From contig BQJK01000006.1 in NCBI GenBank assembly GCA_021604665.1, forward strand, positions 1 to 49,480: DNA of 49,480 nucleotides, read 5' to 3'. Source of the DNA: Rhodomicrobium sp. (lineage in GTDB: Bacteria; Pseudomonadota; Alphaproteobacteria; Rhizobiales; HXMU1428-3). Below the pieces are notes generated by a model. The model was not told where the DNA came from, made no database searches, and worked only from the letters and a program-made list of their open reading frames with translations. Of this stretch, positions 34,703-43,387 are shown piece after piece (the first letter of the stretch is position 1; the number at the start of each line of letters is the position of its first letter). The position numbers were made by a program, and so were the translations under genes.

Positions 34703-37441
34703 CTAATGGTGCTTTTTGCGATATTCATCAAGCGGTACAAGAACCCGCTTCGGCCCGGCAGGAGCCCCAACAACCTTATCAACCTGCTTGTTCCACCACA
34801 TAGAAAAACGATTATTGTAGGTATCTGGATATTCTTCTATGTCAGGTTTTACAGCCGCCTTAGTCAGCGGCTTGGAACGTACCCCCGCCTGGCTAATCAC
34901 ACTCTTTTCTCGTTTCGAGCGAAGAGTAGTAATCGGCCCTCTTGAGGTAACTTTACGGGTTACAAGCCCAGCCTTTCTTTTCGGCAAGGGTATCTTATGA
35001 ACATGAAACGGTTGCACCCGGGCCAGCGCATAACCGTGACGACGCTCAACTGAACCTGTTACAATTCCATCCTCAGAAGATATAGCCCGCTTCTTCTTCT
35101 GAAGTGCCACAGCAGCAGCCGGTTGCTTAGCACCGCTGCGATAGGCTTCATAGCGCGTCACCAATCCAGAATAAATCTTTTTGATAACCGGCAGCGGCGG
35201 TTTAGCGAACGCTGCATATTGAGCTGCACCAGATGTTTTATCTTCCCTAAGATCATAAGCCATCACACCGCCGCTAGTTCCCTCACTAACCGGCAACTGG
35301 CAAGAGATCTGAACCGGTTGCTCTTTCGCCACTGTTTTTTCAGCGCGAATTGATGCGGTCTCTGCCTCATACTTCAAGGGCATAGACTTCTTCGGATTAG
35401 ACTTTATGGGATTTGACTTCAGCGACGTCCCATGAAGATCCTTCGAAAGAACTGCCTTCTTAGATGTCCTGATTTTCAGAGATTGCGATTTCTGTGTTTC
35501 GGTTTTTATCGATTTTGCCTTCACCACCTTAGCTTTTAAAGGCTTCAGCAACGGCGTCTCCGTCTTAACAGCTTTAAATTTTGACGCCTCTGCTATTGCG
35601 ATTTTACTACCACCCGCTGGTTTCTCTACGCTGGCAATTTTAACACTCGGTAACTCCACAGCTTTAACAACAGGCTTCTTAACAACAACAGATTTCAGTT
35701 TAGGCCGCGTCAAAACAGTCCGCTTAATCACCGGCGCAATATCGGTAATGGCAATTTTGCTATCAGAGAGGCTTTCGTCCTTAGAGCTAACCGGCAGCTT
35801 AGCCAGCGCCAACTTAGAGGCCGCAGAAGGCTTACGAACCGGTAAAACTGGGGGAGTATTGGTTTGGGGAAGAGTTGTTATCACCCGGGCCTTTTGGGCC
35901 TTTACTTTTTTGGCCTTATAATTTTGGGGTTTCGCGTTCTGGGCCAGGCTCACTTCTGGCCGCCAGCTTACAACACCATCTTTACGTCCCTTAGATGCAG
36001 AGCGTTGTTTAATGCTAGCCGTCGTTAGTGCCGCGCCCTCAAGCTTCGCCGCTTTCCAGCCGCTATCACCTTTTTTGCGCGCTTTCTCAGCCGACTTCAC
36101 ATAGCCCTTAAAATCCTCAACAACATAGGAAGACGCATCAAGCTGGCCAATAGCAGACAACAAGAGATGCGCCGCCATATATCTTTCATATTTGGCATTG
36201 GCTGCACTAACCCGCGCTTCGACCAACCGCTCTTGAGTATCAAGCACATCAAGCACATTACGCTGCCCAGCCTCCAGCTCACGCTGCATGCCCCGCGAGG
36301 CAGCCTTGGCAGCGCGTATGCGCGTAAGAGAAAGATGGTATTTCTTTTGAGCTGTGTGATAGCTGCGCCAGGCAACAGTCGCCATAGCTTTCGCTGTAAA
36401 ACGCGCATCCCTCGCTTCAAAGCGGCGCTGATCAGAAACATGCATACTTTCATCCCGCGCCGGTAATGCATCTGGCTGGAACAAAGGAATAGAGAAATTC
36501 AATTTAACGGAAAAATCACTCTCATCATTCAGTGGCCCATCATGATAACGGTCTTCTGAATAGTCCATATTCAGGTCAACCTTCGGCAAAAACTTACCAT
36601 AGGATGCTTTGAGAGAATGGTCTGCCGCTTCACTTCTAAAAATAGCTGCCAACAATTGCGGGTTCTGCTGCTCGGCAAGGCTCACCGCTTCATCAAGACT
36701 TTTCGGCAAACGACTGGCTAAATTTCTCGGCAAAGCCAGCCTGCCTGGCGCACGCCCAATTAGACGATGAAATTCAGTTTCATTACTACGCAAATTATCA
36801 ATCGCTTGCGTATAGACAGATTGAGACGCCGTCAGCTGATCTTTAGCAATGGCGATATCAGTGCGCGTCGCCTCACCGCCCCGAAACCGAGCTTCAGTCG
36901 AGCGCAGAATAGAGGTGACAATATTTTGGTTATCCCGTTGCAGATTGACAATTTCGCGGTCACGGATGATACCCAAAATAGCCCTGGCCGTATTAAGCAA
37001 CAAAAGTTGCCGGGCTTCATGAAAGCTATGCTGCTCCGCAACAGCCGAGGCCTCAGCCCCCTTCAGCCCATAGTAATTCTCACCGCCATGAAAAATCGGC
37101 ATCGAGGCTTTAATACCATAACTGCTATTATCGTGATGATTGCGATCAATACCATTCAGTCGGCCAAGGGCATTGTCCCTGTTATAGCCAAACTCACCAT
37201 AAGCATTCACAGAAGGGAGAAATCGAGACCAGGCTTTACGAACACCAGCTTCAGCTGCATCCCGCCGCGAGCGCGCCGCATCCACCTGCGTTCCCCGCTC
37301 AACTGCCTCATCCATTAATTGATCGAATTCACCAGCCGAGCCAAATGTCCACGGCCCAACAAGAAACAAGATGCCTGCACCAAATAATAGTAGGAAGGCA
37401 CTGCCAATAATTACTCGGAAACGCGCCAACACCTGCGACAC
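34703..37441 (-). CDS. TolC-family outer-membrane channel with a very long basic C-terminal tail
   Basis: A 912-residue outer-membrane efflux/secretion protein, last gene of the type I secretion operon. After an N-terminal hydrophobic segment (about residues 9-30), residues 35-440 show the TolC two-repeat pattern: AARSRRDAAEAGVRKAWSRF LPSV, RGGEATRTDIAIAKDQL, LAEQQNPQLLAAIF, and AGQRNVLDVLDTQERLVEAR. The second half (about 450-912) is a Lys/Ala/Pro-rich low-complexity region unknown in usual TolC proteins, then a short tail with SMWWNKQVDKVV. The tail should lie in the periplasm, perhaps binding peptidoglycan or retaining the adhesin. The start is GTG at 37441; GTG 37432 has the better-spaced AGGGG. 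Confidence 0.88.
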   Translation of the reverse strand: MSQVLARFRVIIGSAFLLLFGAGILFLVGPWTFGSAGEFDQLMDEAVERGTQVDAARSRRDAAEAGVRKAWSRFLPSVNAYGEFGYNRDNALGRLNGIDRNHHDNSSYGIKASMPIFHGGENYYGLKGAEASAVAEQHSFHEARQLLLLNTARAILGIIRDREIVNLQRDNQNIVTSILRSTEARFRGGEATRTDIAIAKDQLTASQSVYTQAIDNLRSNETEFHRLIGRAPGRLALPRNLASRLPKSLDEAVSLAEQQNPQLLAAIFRSEAADHSLKASYGKFLPKVDLNMDYSEDRYHDGPLNDESDFSVKLNFSIPLFQPDALPARDESMHVSDQRRFEARDARFTAKAMATVAWRSYHTAQKKYHLSLTRIRAAKAASRGMQRELEAGQRNVLDVLDTQERLVEARVSAANAKYERYMAAHLLLSAIGQLDASSYVVEDFKGYVKSAEKARKKGDSGWKAAKLEGAALTTASIKQRSASKGRKDGVVSWRPEVSLAQNAKPQNYKAKKVKAQKARVITTLPQTNTPPVLPVRKPSAASKLALAKLPVSSKDESLSDSKIAITDIAPVIKRTVLTRPKLKSVVVKKPVVKAVELPSVKIASVEKPAGGSKIAIAEASKFKAVKTETPLLKPLKAKVVKAKSIKTETQKSQSLKIRTSKKAVLSKDLHGTSLKSNPIKSNPKKSMPLKYEAETASIRAEKTVAKEQPVQISCQLPVSEGTSGGVMAYDLREDKTSGAAQYAAFAKPPLPVIKKIYSGLVTRYEAYRSGAKQPAAAVALQKKKRAISSEDGIVTGSVERRHGYALARVQPFHVHKIPLPKRKAGLVTRKVTSRGPITTLRSKREKSVISQAGVRSKPLTKAAVKPDIEEYPDTYNNRFSMWWNKQVDKVVGAPAGPKRVLVPLDEYRKKHH

Positions 37442-37558
37442 CCCTATTAAGCTGAAATGATCAATTCTCTGATCAAAACATTAGGGTCATCATGGTTAAA
37501 TTAGCATTAAATGATGTTGCAAAAGAGCACAAGAAACGGCCGGTAAAGCAATTAGAAA

Positions 37559-38869
37559 TCAATGTTCACCAAAGCTGTTTTCAAAGGCTGTAAATATTGG
37601 TTTCAAGAGATAGCGCAGTAAAGAGCGCTCACCTTTTATCAGTTCTGCGCGCACCGTCATCCCCGGCAAAACCGGATAATCAATGCCCTTCCTCCGCACC
37701 GTCAAGCGGTCAAGGTTTAAGCGGACTTCGTAATATTCCTCGCCTTTATCATTGGTAAAGGTCGTTGCAGAAACCCGCTCAACAAGCCCATCCAGCGTGC
37801 CAAATTCCTTCGTATCAAATGCCGTGACGGTCACTCTCGCCGCTTGGTCTTTATGAATGTTGGTTGCATCAGAAGGTTTCAACCGCACTTCAGCTATCAA
37901 TTTGCCATCTTCAGGCACCAACTCCGCCACCAAATCACCAGGGTTAATCACCTCACCCACCGCCTTCGGTTGCAGACTTTGCAAGATCCCCGCTATCGGC
38001 GCCCGCACATTAAGCCGGTTTACCCGGTCCTCAACCTTGCCAATAGCCGCATCAATTTCAGAAAGGCTGGCGGAAGTTTGGGTGAGCTCCGTCGCCCATT
38101 TCTGACGGGCTTGCGCCATCGCTTCTGAAAGCTGCTGCTCGGCCTCGGTTAGCCCATTTACAGTTGAAATTAGCTGCCCCTGCATCTGCGCTAACCGCGC
38201 CTCAGTTTCAGCAACCTTGGCCTTTGCCTCTAAATATGAATTCCTGGTTGTATAACCATCCTTGACAAGAGTGGCCCGCATTTGAAATTGTTCTTTATGA
38301 ATCTCAAGCTGGTTTTTCAGGCTTTTAACTTCAAGCTCTGTTGCCTTGGTCACTGCAGCCTTTTGCCGGACACGGGCCGTTAGGCTACCAATGCTGTGTT
38401 TAATCGTCTTTTTCTCATCATTATAAAGAGAGAGATGATCAGCAACCAGTTTCGGGTGCGACGTAACATAGTCACCAAAATCAACCTCCCGGTCATTGAT
38501 CAGCGCCTGTAACCGCATTTTTGTAATCGAAAGGTTCACATAGCGCGCACCCATCTGGTCTTGGTCACTCACAGCAGCAGCGGGTGTCAATGAGGCAATC
38601 ACATCCCCTTTTTCCACCCGCTCACCAGCTCTGAAATTTATAGCCTTAACAATACCACCTTCAAAATGCTCAACGCGCACGACAGACCCGACAGGGACAA
38701 TCTTGCCCTCCGTAACAGCCACCTCATAGATCGGCGCATAAGCAGCGATAAATGTTATGATGAAGAAAAACAGGCACAAAACCATTGTCATGCGCGAGAA
38801 GAAATGTTCCCACTCACCACCTTCAATATCGATAGGAAGAGCCAGATTTTCCTGTGTGATGTTTGACAT
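37559..38869 (-). CDS. HlyD-family type I secretion periplasmic adaptor
   Basis: A 436-residue membrane-fusion protein linking the ABC transporter to TolC. One N-terminal helix lies at about residues 26-46. Then come a biotinyl-lipoyl half-motif (VEHFEGGIVKAINFRAGERVEKGDVI), a long coiled-coil hairpin (about 90-270), the second lipoyl half (RLNVRAPIAGILQSL), and the C-terminal beta domain ending TVRAELIKGERSLLRYLLKP, the usual HlyD signature. TTG 38890 is an alternative start with a badly placed site; ATG 38869 gives the normal short cytoplasmic N-terminus. It follows the second ABC gene by 103 bases. Confidence 0.93.
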   Translation of the reverse strand: MSNITQENLALPIDIEGGEWEHFFSRMTMVLCLFFFIITFIAAYAPIYEVAVTEGKIVPVGSVVRVEHFEGGIVKAINFRAGERVEKGDVIASLTPAAAVSDQDQMGARYVNLSITKMRLQALINDREVDFGDYVTSHPKLVADHLSLYNDEKKTIKHSIGSLTARVRQKAAVTKATELEVKSLKNQLEIHKEQFQMRATLVKDGYTTRNSYLEAKAKVAETEARLAQMQGQLISTVNGLTEAEQQLSEAMAQARQKWATELTQTSASLSEIDAAIGKVEDRVNRLNVRAPIAGILQSLQPKAVGEVINPGDLVAELVPEDGKLIAEVRLKPSDATNIHKDQAARVTVTAFDTKEFGTLDGLVERVSATTFTNDKGEEYYEVRLNLDRLTVRRKGIDYPVLPGMTVRAELIKGERSLLRYLLKPIFTAFENSFGEH

Positions 38870-38972
38870 TGTTAAAAACGCACCCTGCAATACCTTTAGG
38901 CGGAGATGATAAGAGATTAAATTAGTAAGAATTCCGCGAACTCATATTAAACAGAATAATCTTAAAATCCCT

Positions 38973-41195
38973 TTACCCTTTTGCAGTCTTTTGTGCCTCC
39001 AGCGCATCAAGATAGGCCTGCACAGGCATATCATTCACCAACATGCCATTTTGCATTTGCATAAACCGGTCACAAACTTTGATATGGCTCGGCCGGTTGG
39101 TTATCATGATGATGGTGCGCTTACCTTTATAATTTTTTATATGCTCAATAAAATGCTGGTCCGCTTTGTTATCTAACTGAGAGCCAGGGCTATCAAGCAA
39201 AATAAACGGCCCGTTAGCAATGAAAGCACGGGCCAGCGCAATGCGCGCAATATCATTCTCTTCCAAATCACCCCTCTCATATCTGAGAGGCCGATCGAGA
39301 CCATTGGCAAGCAATGGGTCATCATGCGCCACGCCAGCCATACTCAAAGCATCCATAATCTGCTCGCGCGTCGCCAATGGGTTGGTCAATAGCAGGTTCT
39401 GCGCCAGAGATCCGTAAAACAAAGCCGTCTCTTGCGGCATAAAGCCAATAGAAGAGCGCACCTCACCCACATCGAGCTGTTGCAGATTAATATTATCAAG
39501 AAAGATCCGCCCCGCCTGCGGTTGGTAAAGGCCAATTATCAGTTTTAAAATGGTTGATTTTCCTGATCCCGTGGGGCCAGAAATAGCAACAGTCTCACCA
39601 TGCTTAATTTGAAAATTAACCCCCTTAAGCACTGGCTCAGAACGGGAACCATAGCGAAAACTCACATTTTCAAATCGTATTTCACCCTCAAATTTCCGAA
39701 GTGAGTTAGGCCGCCCTTTAAACCGCCGCTCTCCCTTAATACTCATCAGCTTATCAAGCTGCTGCACCGTCTGCTTCAATTGGCTTATCCGGTTCAGTGA
39801 AAGAAAGGCGATCTGTATCGGCGTTAATATGCGCCAGACAATCATCATGATCGCGATGAGAGCGCCCGTATCCATTGCGCCAACAATAACTTGATAAGCA
39901 CCAATGGCTATTGTGAAAAGACCAGAGATCATTACAAGAGCTTGAGACCCGGATTGCAGTGCCGTTTCCAAAAACCGAGATAAGAACATACTATGCGCTG
40001 AAACATGCGCGACTCTCATATGCCGCTTTAACCAGACATCTTCAGCGCCAAGCTCCCGAATTGCCTGCATCTTGCCGGAAAGCTCCATCGACATCCGGTT
40101 ATACTGCGCCCGCTCATAACCAGACTTGCGGCCCCGTCGCCGTACCGCCGGTAAAGTCAGCGAGGCAACAACCCCAAGCAAAATCACTAATGTAAACGGA
40201 ATGAGCACAAGCCAGCCTGAGAGGAACGCAATCACCCCAAAGAAAATGAATAAGAACGGTAAATCCAAAAGCGTACTGGCCAGATTACCTGTGAGAAGGT
40301 CTCTAATGCTTTCAAACTGACGGATCTGAGTTATTTGCTTATTTATAGATGCCGCCTCAGTCATCTGCACTGGCAAGGTCAAGATCTGGCGGAAAACCCG
40401 GTTGGTGATTTCCGCATCCATCCGCGCCCCAATATAGCTAATCAGCCGGCCGCGCTCTCGCCGCAATAGAACCTCTGCAAGAATAGCAACAGCAATCCCG
40501 ACAAAGAAATAACCTAGCGTGTTCAGTGCGTTACTACCAATCACCCTGTTATAAACATTCATCGTGTAAATCGGCGTACCAATGGTCAGCACATTTGCAA
40601 AAAACGTTAGGCAGAGTGTTGCCATGACAGGGCGCCGTAATTGCCGAAGCGCACCCATAAACCAGCTGCCCTGGCGCTCGCCCTCACCACCATCTCTCGC
40701 ATCAGCTTCCTGTAATAGAATGAGCGCTGTTGCCTTTTGAATTTTCTTCAGCCCGAATTGGCATTCGCCTTGCTCATCAAATCCCTTGAATTCCCGGGAC
40801 GACAACGCCTCAGTGACGATGATCGGCCCTTCTTTCAGCTCAAGTATGCAAGGGAAAATATCTCTCTTACGGCGCAACAATGCCGGAGAAACTCTATTCG
40901 AGCGAAATCCAATTTTAGAGAGAACGGTTTGCAACTCTGCCAAAGTCGCCACTGGCTCAAGATGCGGTAACGCCTCCATCAAATGCCGCTCATCGCCAGT
41001 CCAGTTTAAAACCTCAACCAGCTTGTGTAAGCAGATTTCATAAGGTGTAAACTTAGTCCCCTCACCATTCGGAGTAGCATTAAACTGCTGCTGCAGTTTC
41101 AAATATTGCTCATGCACCCGGTTGATAGCAACGCCTTCGCGTGCTTCAAGCGCCTGGTTCAACATGGAGGACAATCTCTCAAAACGATTATTCAT
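38973..41195 (-). CDS. Type I secretion ABC transporter permease/ATPase, degenerate NBD
   Basis: A 740-residue protein with an N-terminal peptidase-like (inactive C39/CLD-type) domain (about 1-175), six helices (about 190-470) and an NBD (500-740). Walker A is intact (GPTGSGKST, Lys about 546) and the Q-loop is GFMPQET. The signature LSGGQ is replaced by DLEEND (LRYERGDLEENDIARIALARAF). The Walker B catalytic Glu is Ser (FILLDSPGSQLD), and the H-loop His is Asn (MITNRPS). It overlaps the upstream ABC gene at TAATG (41195), so the two proteins are translationally coupled and probably form a heterodimer. Substrate is most likely the adhesin encoded divergently at 43388. Confidence 0.9.
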   Translation of the reverse strand: MNNRFERLSSMLNQALEAREGVAINRVHEQYLKLQQQFNATPNGEGTKFTPYEICLHKLVEVLNWTGDERHLMEALPHLEPVATLAELQTVLSKIGFRSNRVSPALLRRKRDIFPCILELKEGPIIVTEALSSREFKGFDEQGECQFGLKKIQKATALILLQEADARDGGEGERQGSWFMGALRQLRRPVMATLCLTFFANVLTIGTPIYTMNVYNRVIGSNALNTLGYFFVGIAVAILAEVLLRRERGRLISYIGARMDAEITNRVFRQILTLPVQMTEAASINKQITQIRQFESIRDLLTGNLASTLLDLPFLFIFFGVIAFLSGWLVLIPFTLVILLGVVASLTLPAVRRRGRKSGYERAQYNRMSMELSGKMQAIRELGAEDVWLKRHMRVAHVSAHSMFLSRFLETALQSGSQALVMISGLFTIAIGAYQVIVGAMDTGALIAIMMIVWRILTPIQIAFLSLNRISQLKQTVQQLDKLMSIKGERRFKGRPNSLRKFEGEIRFENVSFRYGSRSEPVLKGVNFQIKHGETVAISGPTGSGKSTILKLIIGLYQPQAGRIFLDNINLQQLDVGEVRSSIGFMPQETALFYGSLAQNLLLTNPLATREQIMDALSMAGVAHDDPLLANGLDRPLRYERGDLEENDIARIALARAFIANGPFILLDSPGSQLDNKADQHFIEHIKNYKGKRTIIMITNRPSHIKVCDRFMQMQNGMLVNDMPVQAYLDALEAQKTAKG

Positions 41196-43039
41196 TACCG
41201 GACGCCCCCGGCAGACGTTTGCTTTAAAGCACCCCCAGCAACAGTCCTGTCAATGAGCCCCTCGATAACCCTGTTATCATCAAAAGTCAGTATACGATCA
41301 GCAAGTTGAAAATAAGAGGGCCTCATAGTGGAGTAAATAATCGTAATATTGTGCTTCAACGCATTCAGGCAGTTCAGCAGGTTTTTATCCGCTGCGCTAT
41401 CAAGTGATTGTTGTGGTTCATCTAAAATCAAAACCCGTGGCATCATTGCGATTGCCCGCGTCAGGATAAGCCGCCTCACCAAGCCTTCTGGTAATTTCTC
41501 AGCCGCGCCATCACCAACCATAGTGTCATAACCACGGCTAAGACAGTTGATGTCATAATCAACACCGGTCATCTGCGCAGCCCACCGCACCTCATCAACC
41601 GCGGGTCCAGTACCAAACAGCGTCAAATTATCAAGAATACTGCCATCGAACACCTGTGAGCCAGGACCAACAAGCACAACGCTCTGAGGGTTACCATTCT
41701 TATACGCCACAACATCAATACCATTATACGTCACCCGGCCAGAGGACGCATTGGCAAGGCCTGAAATCACCTGCAAGAATGCTGTTTTGGCACGCGTATC
41801 TGCCCCGGTAATACCAAGGCATTCACCTTCTCTCACCGTCAGATTAATCGGCCCAAACTCTAACTCATCTTTGCGTTTAATAAATAGTTTCTGAACAAGA
41901 AGTTCAGGCGATCCCTCATATCCATCCACCACACTCTCTTTAGGCAACTCAGGCAGCTTAAACAGACTAGCTGCTTCATAAAGCGCAAGCTCAAGTTTTT
42001 GAAATTCAGACCATAAGCCAGCAAAGCGCACAATCGGCTGGATAATCCGCCCGGCAAGCAAAGTGCAGGCAGCCAGCGTACCAATTGAAAGGTCTCCAAT
42101 CACAGCATAAATTGCGCCGACAGTGACAGTTGAAATAATCGTCACATTACCAAGAATAGCGCTAATCGATTGAGCCTCACTTGAAGCTCTAATGGTCTTA
42201 TAATTCGTCAAAGCCCGTGACTTTTGTAGCCGCTCAAACCGGCGCAACATAAAGGGCTCCATGGACATGCCCTTCAGGGTCAGTACACCGCGCAAACATT
42301 CAGCGACAAAATCATAGGTCCGGTTATCCTGCACTTCCCTGGCTTCATATTGCTCCCGCAGCCGCCGACCAAATTGTAAAGTCAGCACACCAAAAATCAT
42401 CAACACGCCAATTGGCACCAGCACAAGCCATCCGGCAATCATCGCCATAGTGGCCATTAGAACAAGTGTAAATGGGAGGTCAATAATCAACAGGCTATTC
42501 GAGCCACCAAAAAAATCAGCCAACCTGAAGATAGACGACAATCGGTCGATTTGCGTTTGCGCCTTATCACCGGAGACACTCTCCAAAGGGGCATCCAGTA
42601 ATTTCTTGATCGCAAGCTGGCTAACTTTGATCTCAAATTGCGTGGCGGACCACCCAAGCACATAAGCCCGGCTAATCCGCAAAAGCAGCTCAAACACCAA
42701 CATAGCTGTAAAGCCAAAAACCATAACAACCAGCGTGCCAAGCGATTGCTGCGGTATGACCCTGTCATAAACCTGCAAAATAAGAATAGGCAGGCCGATA
42801 CCTAGAATATTGATAATGAGAGATGACAGCCAGATTGATACTGGCATACGTAGATGCTCAACCCCGGGGATATTATTTTGGCGTAATCGCCGCACACTAA
42901 CCGGCCACAACTTTTGGCGCAGCCCGGCACGCTTAAGCGCCAGCTGAACCTGATCAAAGCTCTGTTTATCGGTGGCGGTGTTAGACTTTTTAGCTTGATC
43001 AGCCTTACCGCCCCGTTGAAATAATCTACTCGCAGGCAA
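41195..43039 (-). CDS. Type I secretion ABC transporter permease/ATPase, second degenerate NBD
   Basis: A 614-residue protein, first gene of the secretion operon. It has a short N-terminus without a CLD domain, six helices (about 50-330), and an NBD (370-614). Walker A reads GADTRAKT instead of GxxGxGKT, so the glycine before the lysine is lost. The signature is LPEGL instead of LSGGQ. Walker B is intact with Glu (LILDEPQQSLD). The H-loop His is Met (YSTMRPS). With the partner at 38973-41195, no composite site is fully canonical. The TTG start at 43039 has a GAGG site 7 bases ahead. Divergent from the giant adhesin gene, with 348 bases between. Confidence 0.88.
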   Translation of the reverse strand: MPASRLFQRGGKADQAKKSNTATDKQSFDQVQLALKRAGLRQKLWPVSVRRLRQNNIPGVEHLRMPVSIWLSSLIINILGIGLPILILQVYDRVIPQQSLGTLVVMVFGFTAMLVFELLLRISRAYVLGWSATQFEIKVSQLAIKKLLDAPLESVSGDKAQTQIDRLSSIFRLADFFGGSNSLLIIDLPFTLVLMATMAMIAGWLVLVPIGVLMIFGVLTLQFGRRLREQYEAREVQDNRTYDFVAECLRGVLTLKGMSMEPFMLRRFERLQKSRALTNYKTIRASSEAQSISAILGNVTIISTVTVGAIYAVIGDLSIGTLAACTLLAGRIIQPIVRFAGLWSEFQKLELALYEAASLFKLPELPKESVVDGYEGSPELLVQKLFIKRKDELEFGPINLTVREGECLGITGADTRAKTAFLQVISGLANASSGRVTYNGIDVVAYKNGNPQSVVLVGPGSQVFDGSILDNLTLFGTGPAVDEVRWAAQMTGVDYDINCLSRGYDTMVGDGAAEKLPEGLVRRLILTRAIAMMPRVLILDEPQQSLDSAADKNLLNCLNALKHNITIIYSTMRPSYFQLADRILTFDDNRVIEGLIDRTVAGGALKQTSAGGVR

Positions 43040-43387
43040 TTGCCTACCTCTTTACTGAAAGTAAAAAATCGGTTGAGTAAATGATCGCAGGACATGCTTG
43101 AAAAAGGCTTAATTTCATTAAAATTGAAATGAATTTTTAAATATAAACTAAAAACTTGCGCGAATTCAGCGGGTTTCAACCTTTAGTTGAAATTCATATC
43201 TAAAATTGAATTCCCTATGTTCAGATCATCAATTTAAAACAGCCATTATCACAGCGTTAACCATGGCCAAAGATTAATTTCCCACAAACTCCAATCCTAA
43301 CTTCAGAGTAATCATCTTTATAAATGATCACACCCATCTGTTTCGTGTGGAAAGCAAGTGCTTAGCCATGCACTAAAGGGTTTGATT
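43040..43387. promoter_or_regulatory. Divergent regulatory region of the secretion operon and adhesin
   Basis: An A/T-rich gap of 348 bases. A perfect 7-bp inverted repeat, TTTCAAC-CTTTA-GTTGAAA (43174-43192), is an operator candidate. Near the adhesin start the stem AGTGC / GCACT (43357-43374) abuts the ribosome site AAAGGG (43375-43380), itself 7 bases before ATG 43388, so folding could influence translation. Several TTGAAAT/ATTGAAT-like words occur at 43115-43130 and 43203-43212. I cannot name the promoters. Confidence 0.45.
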
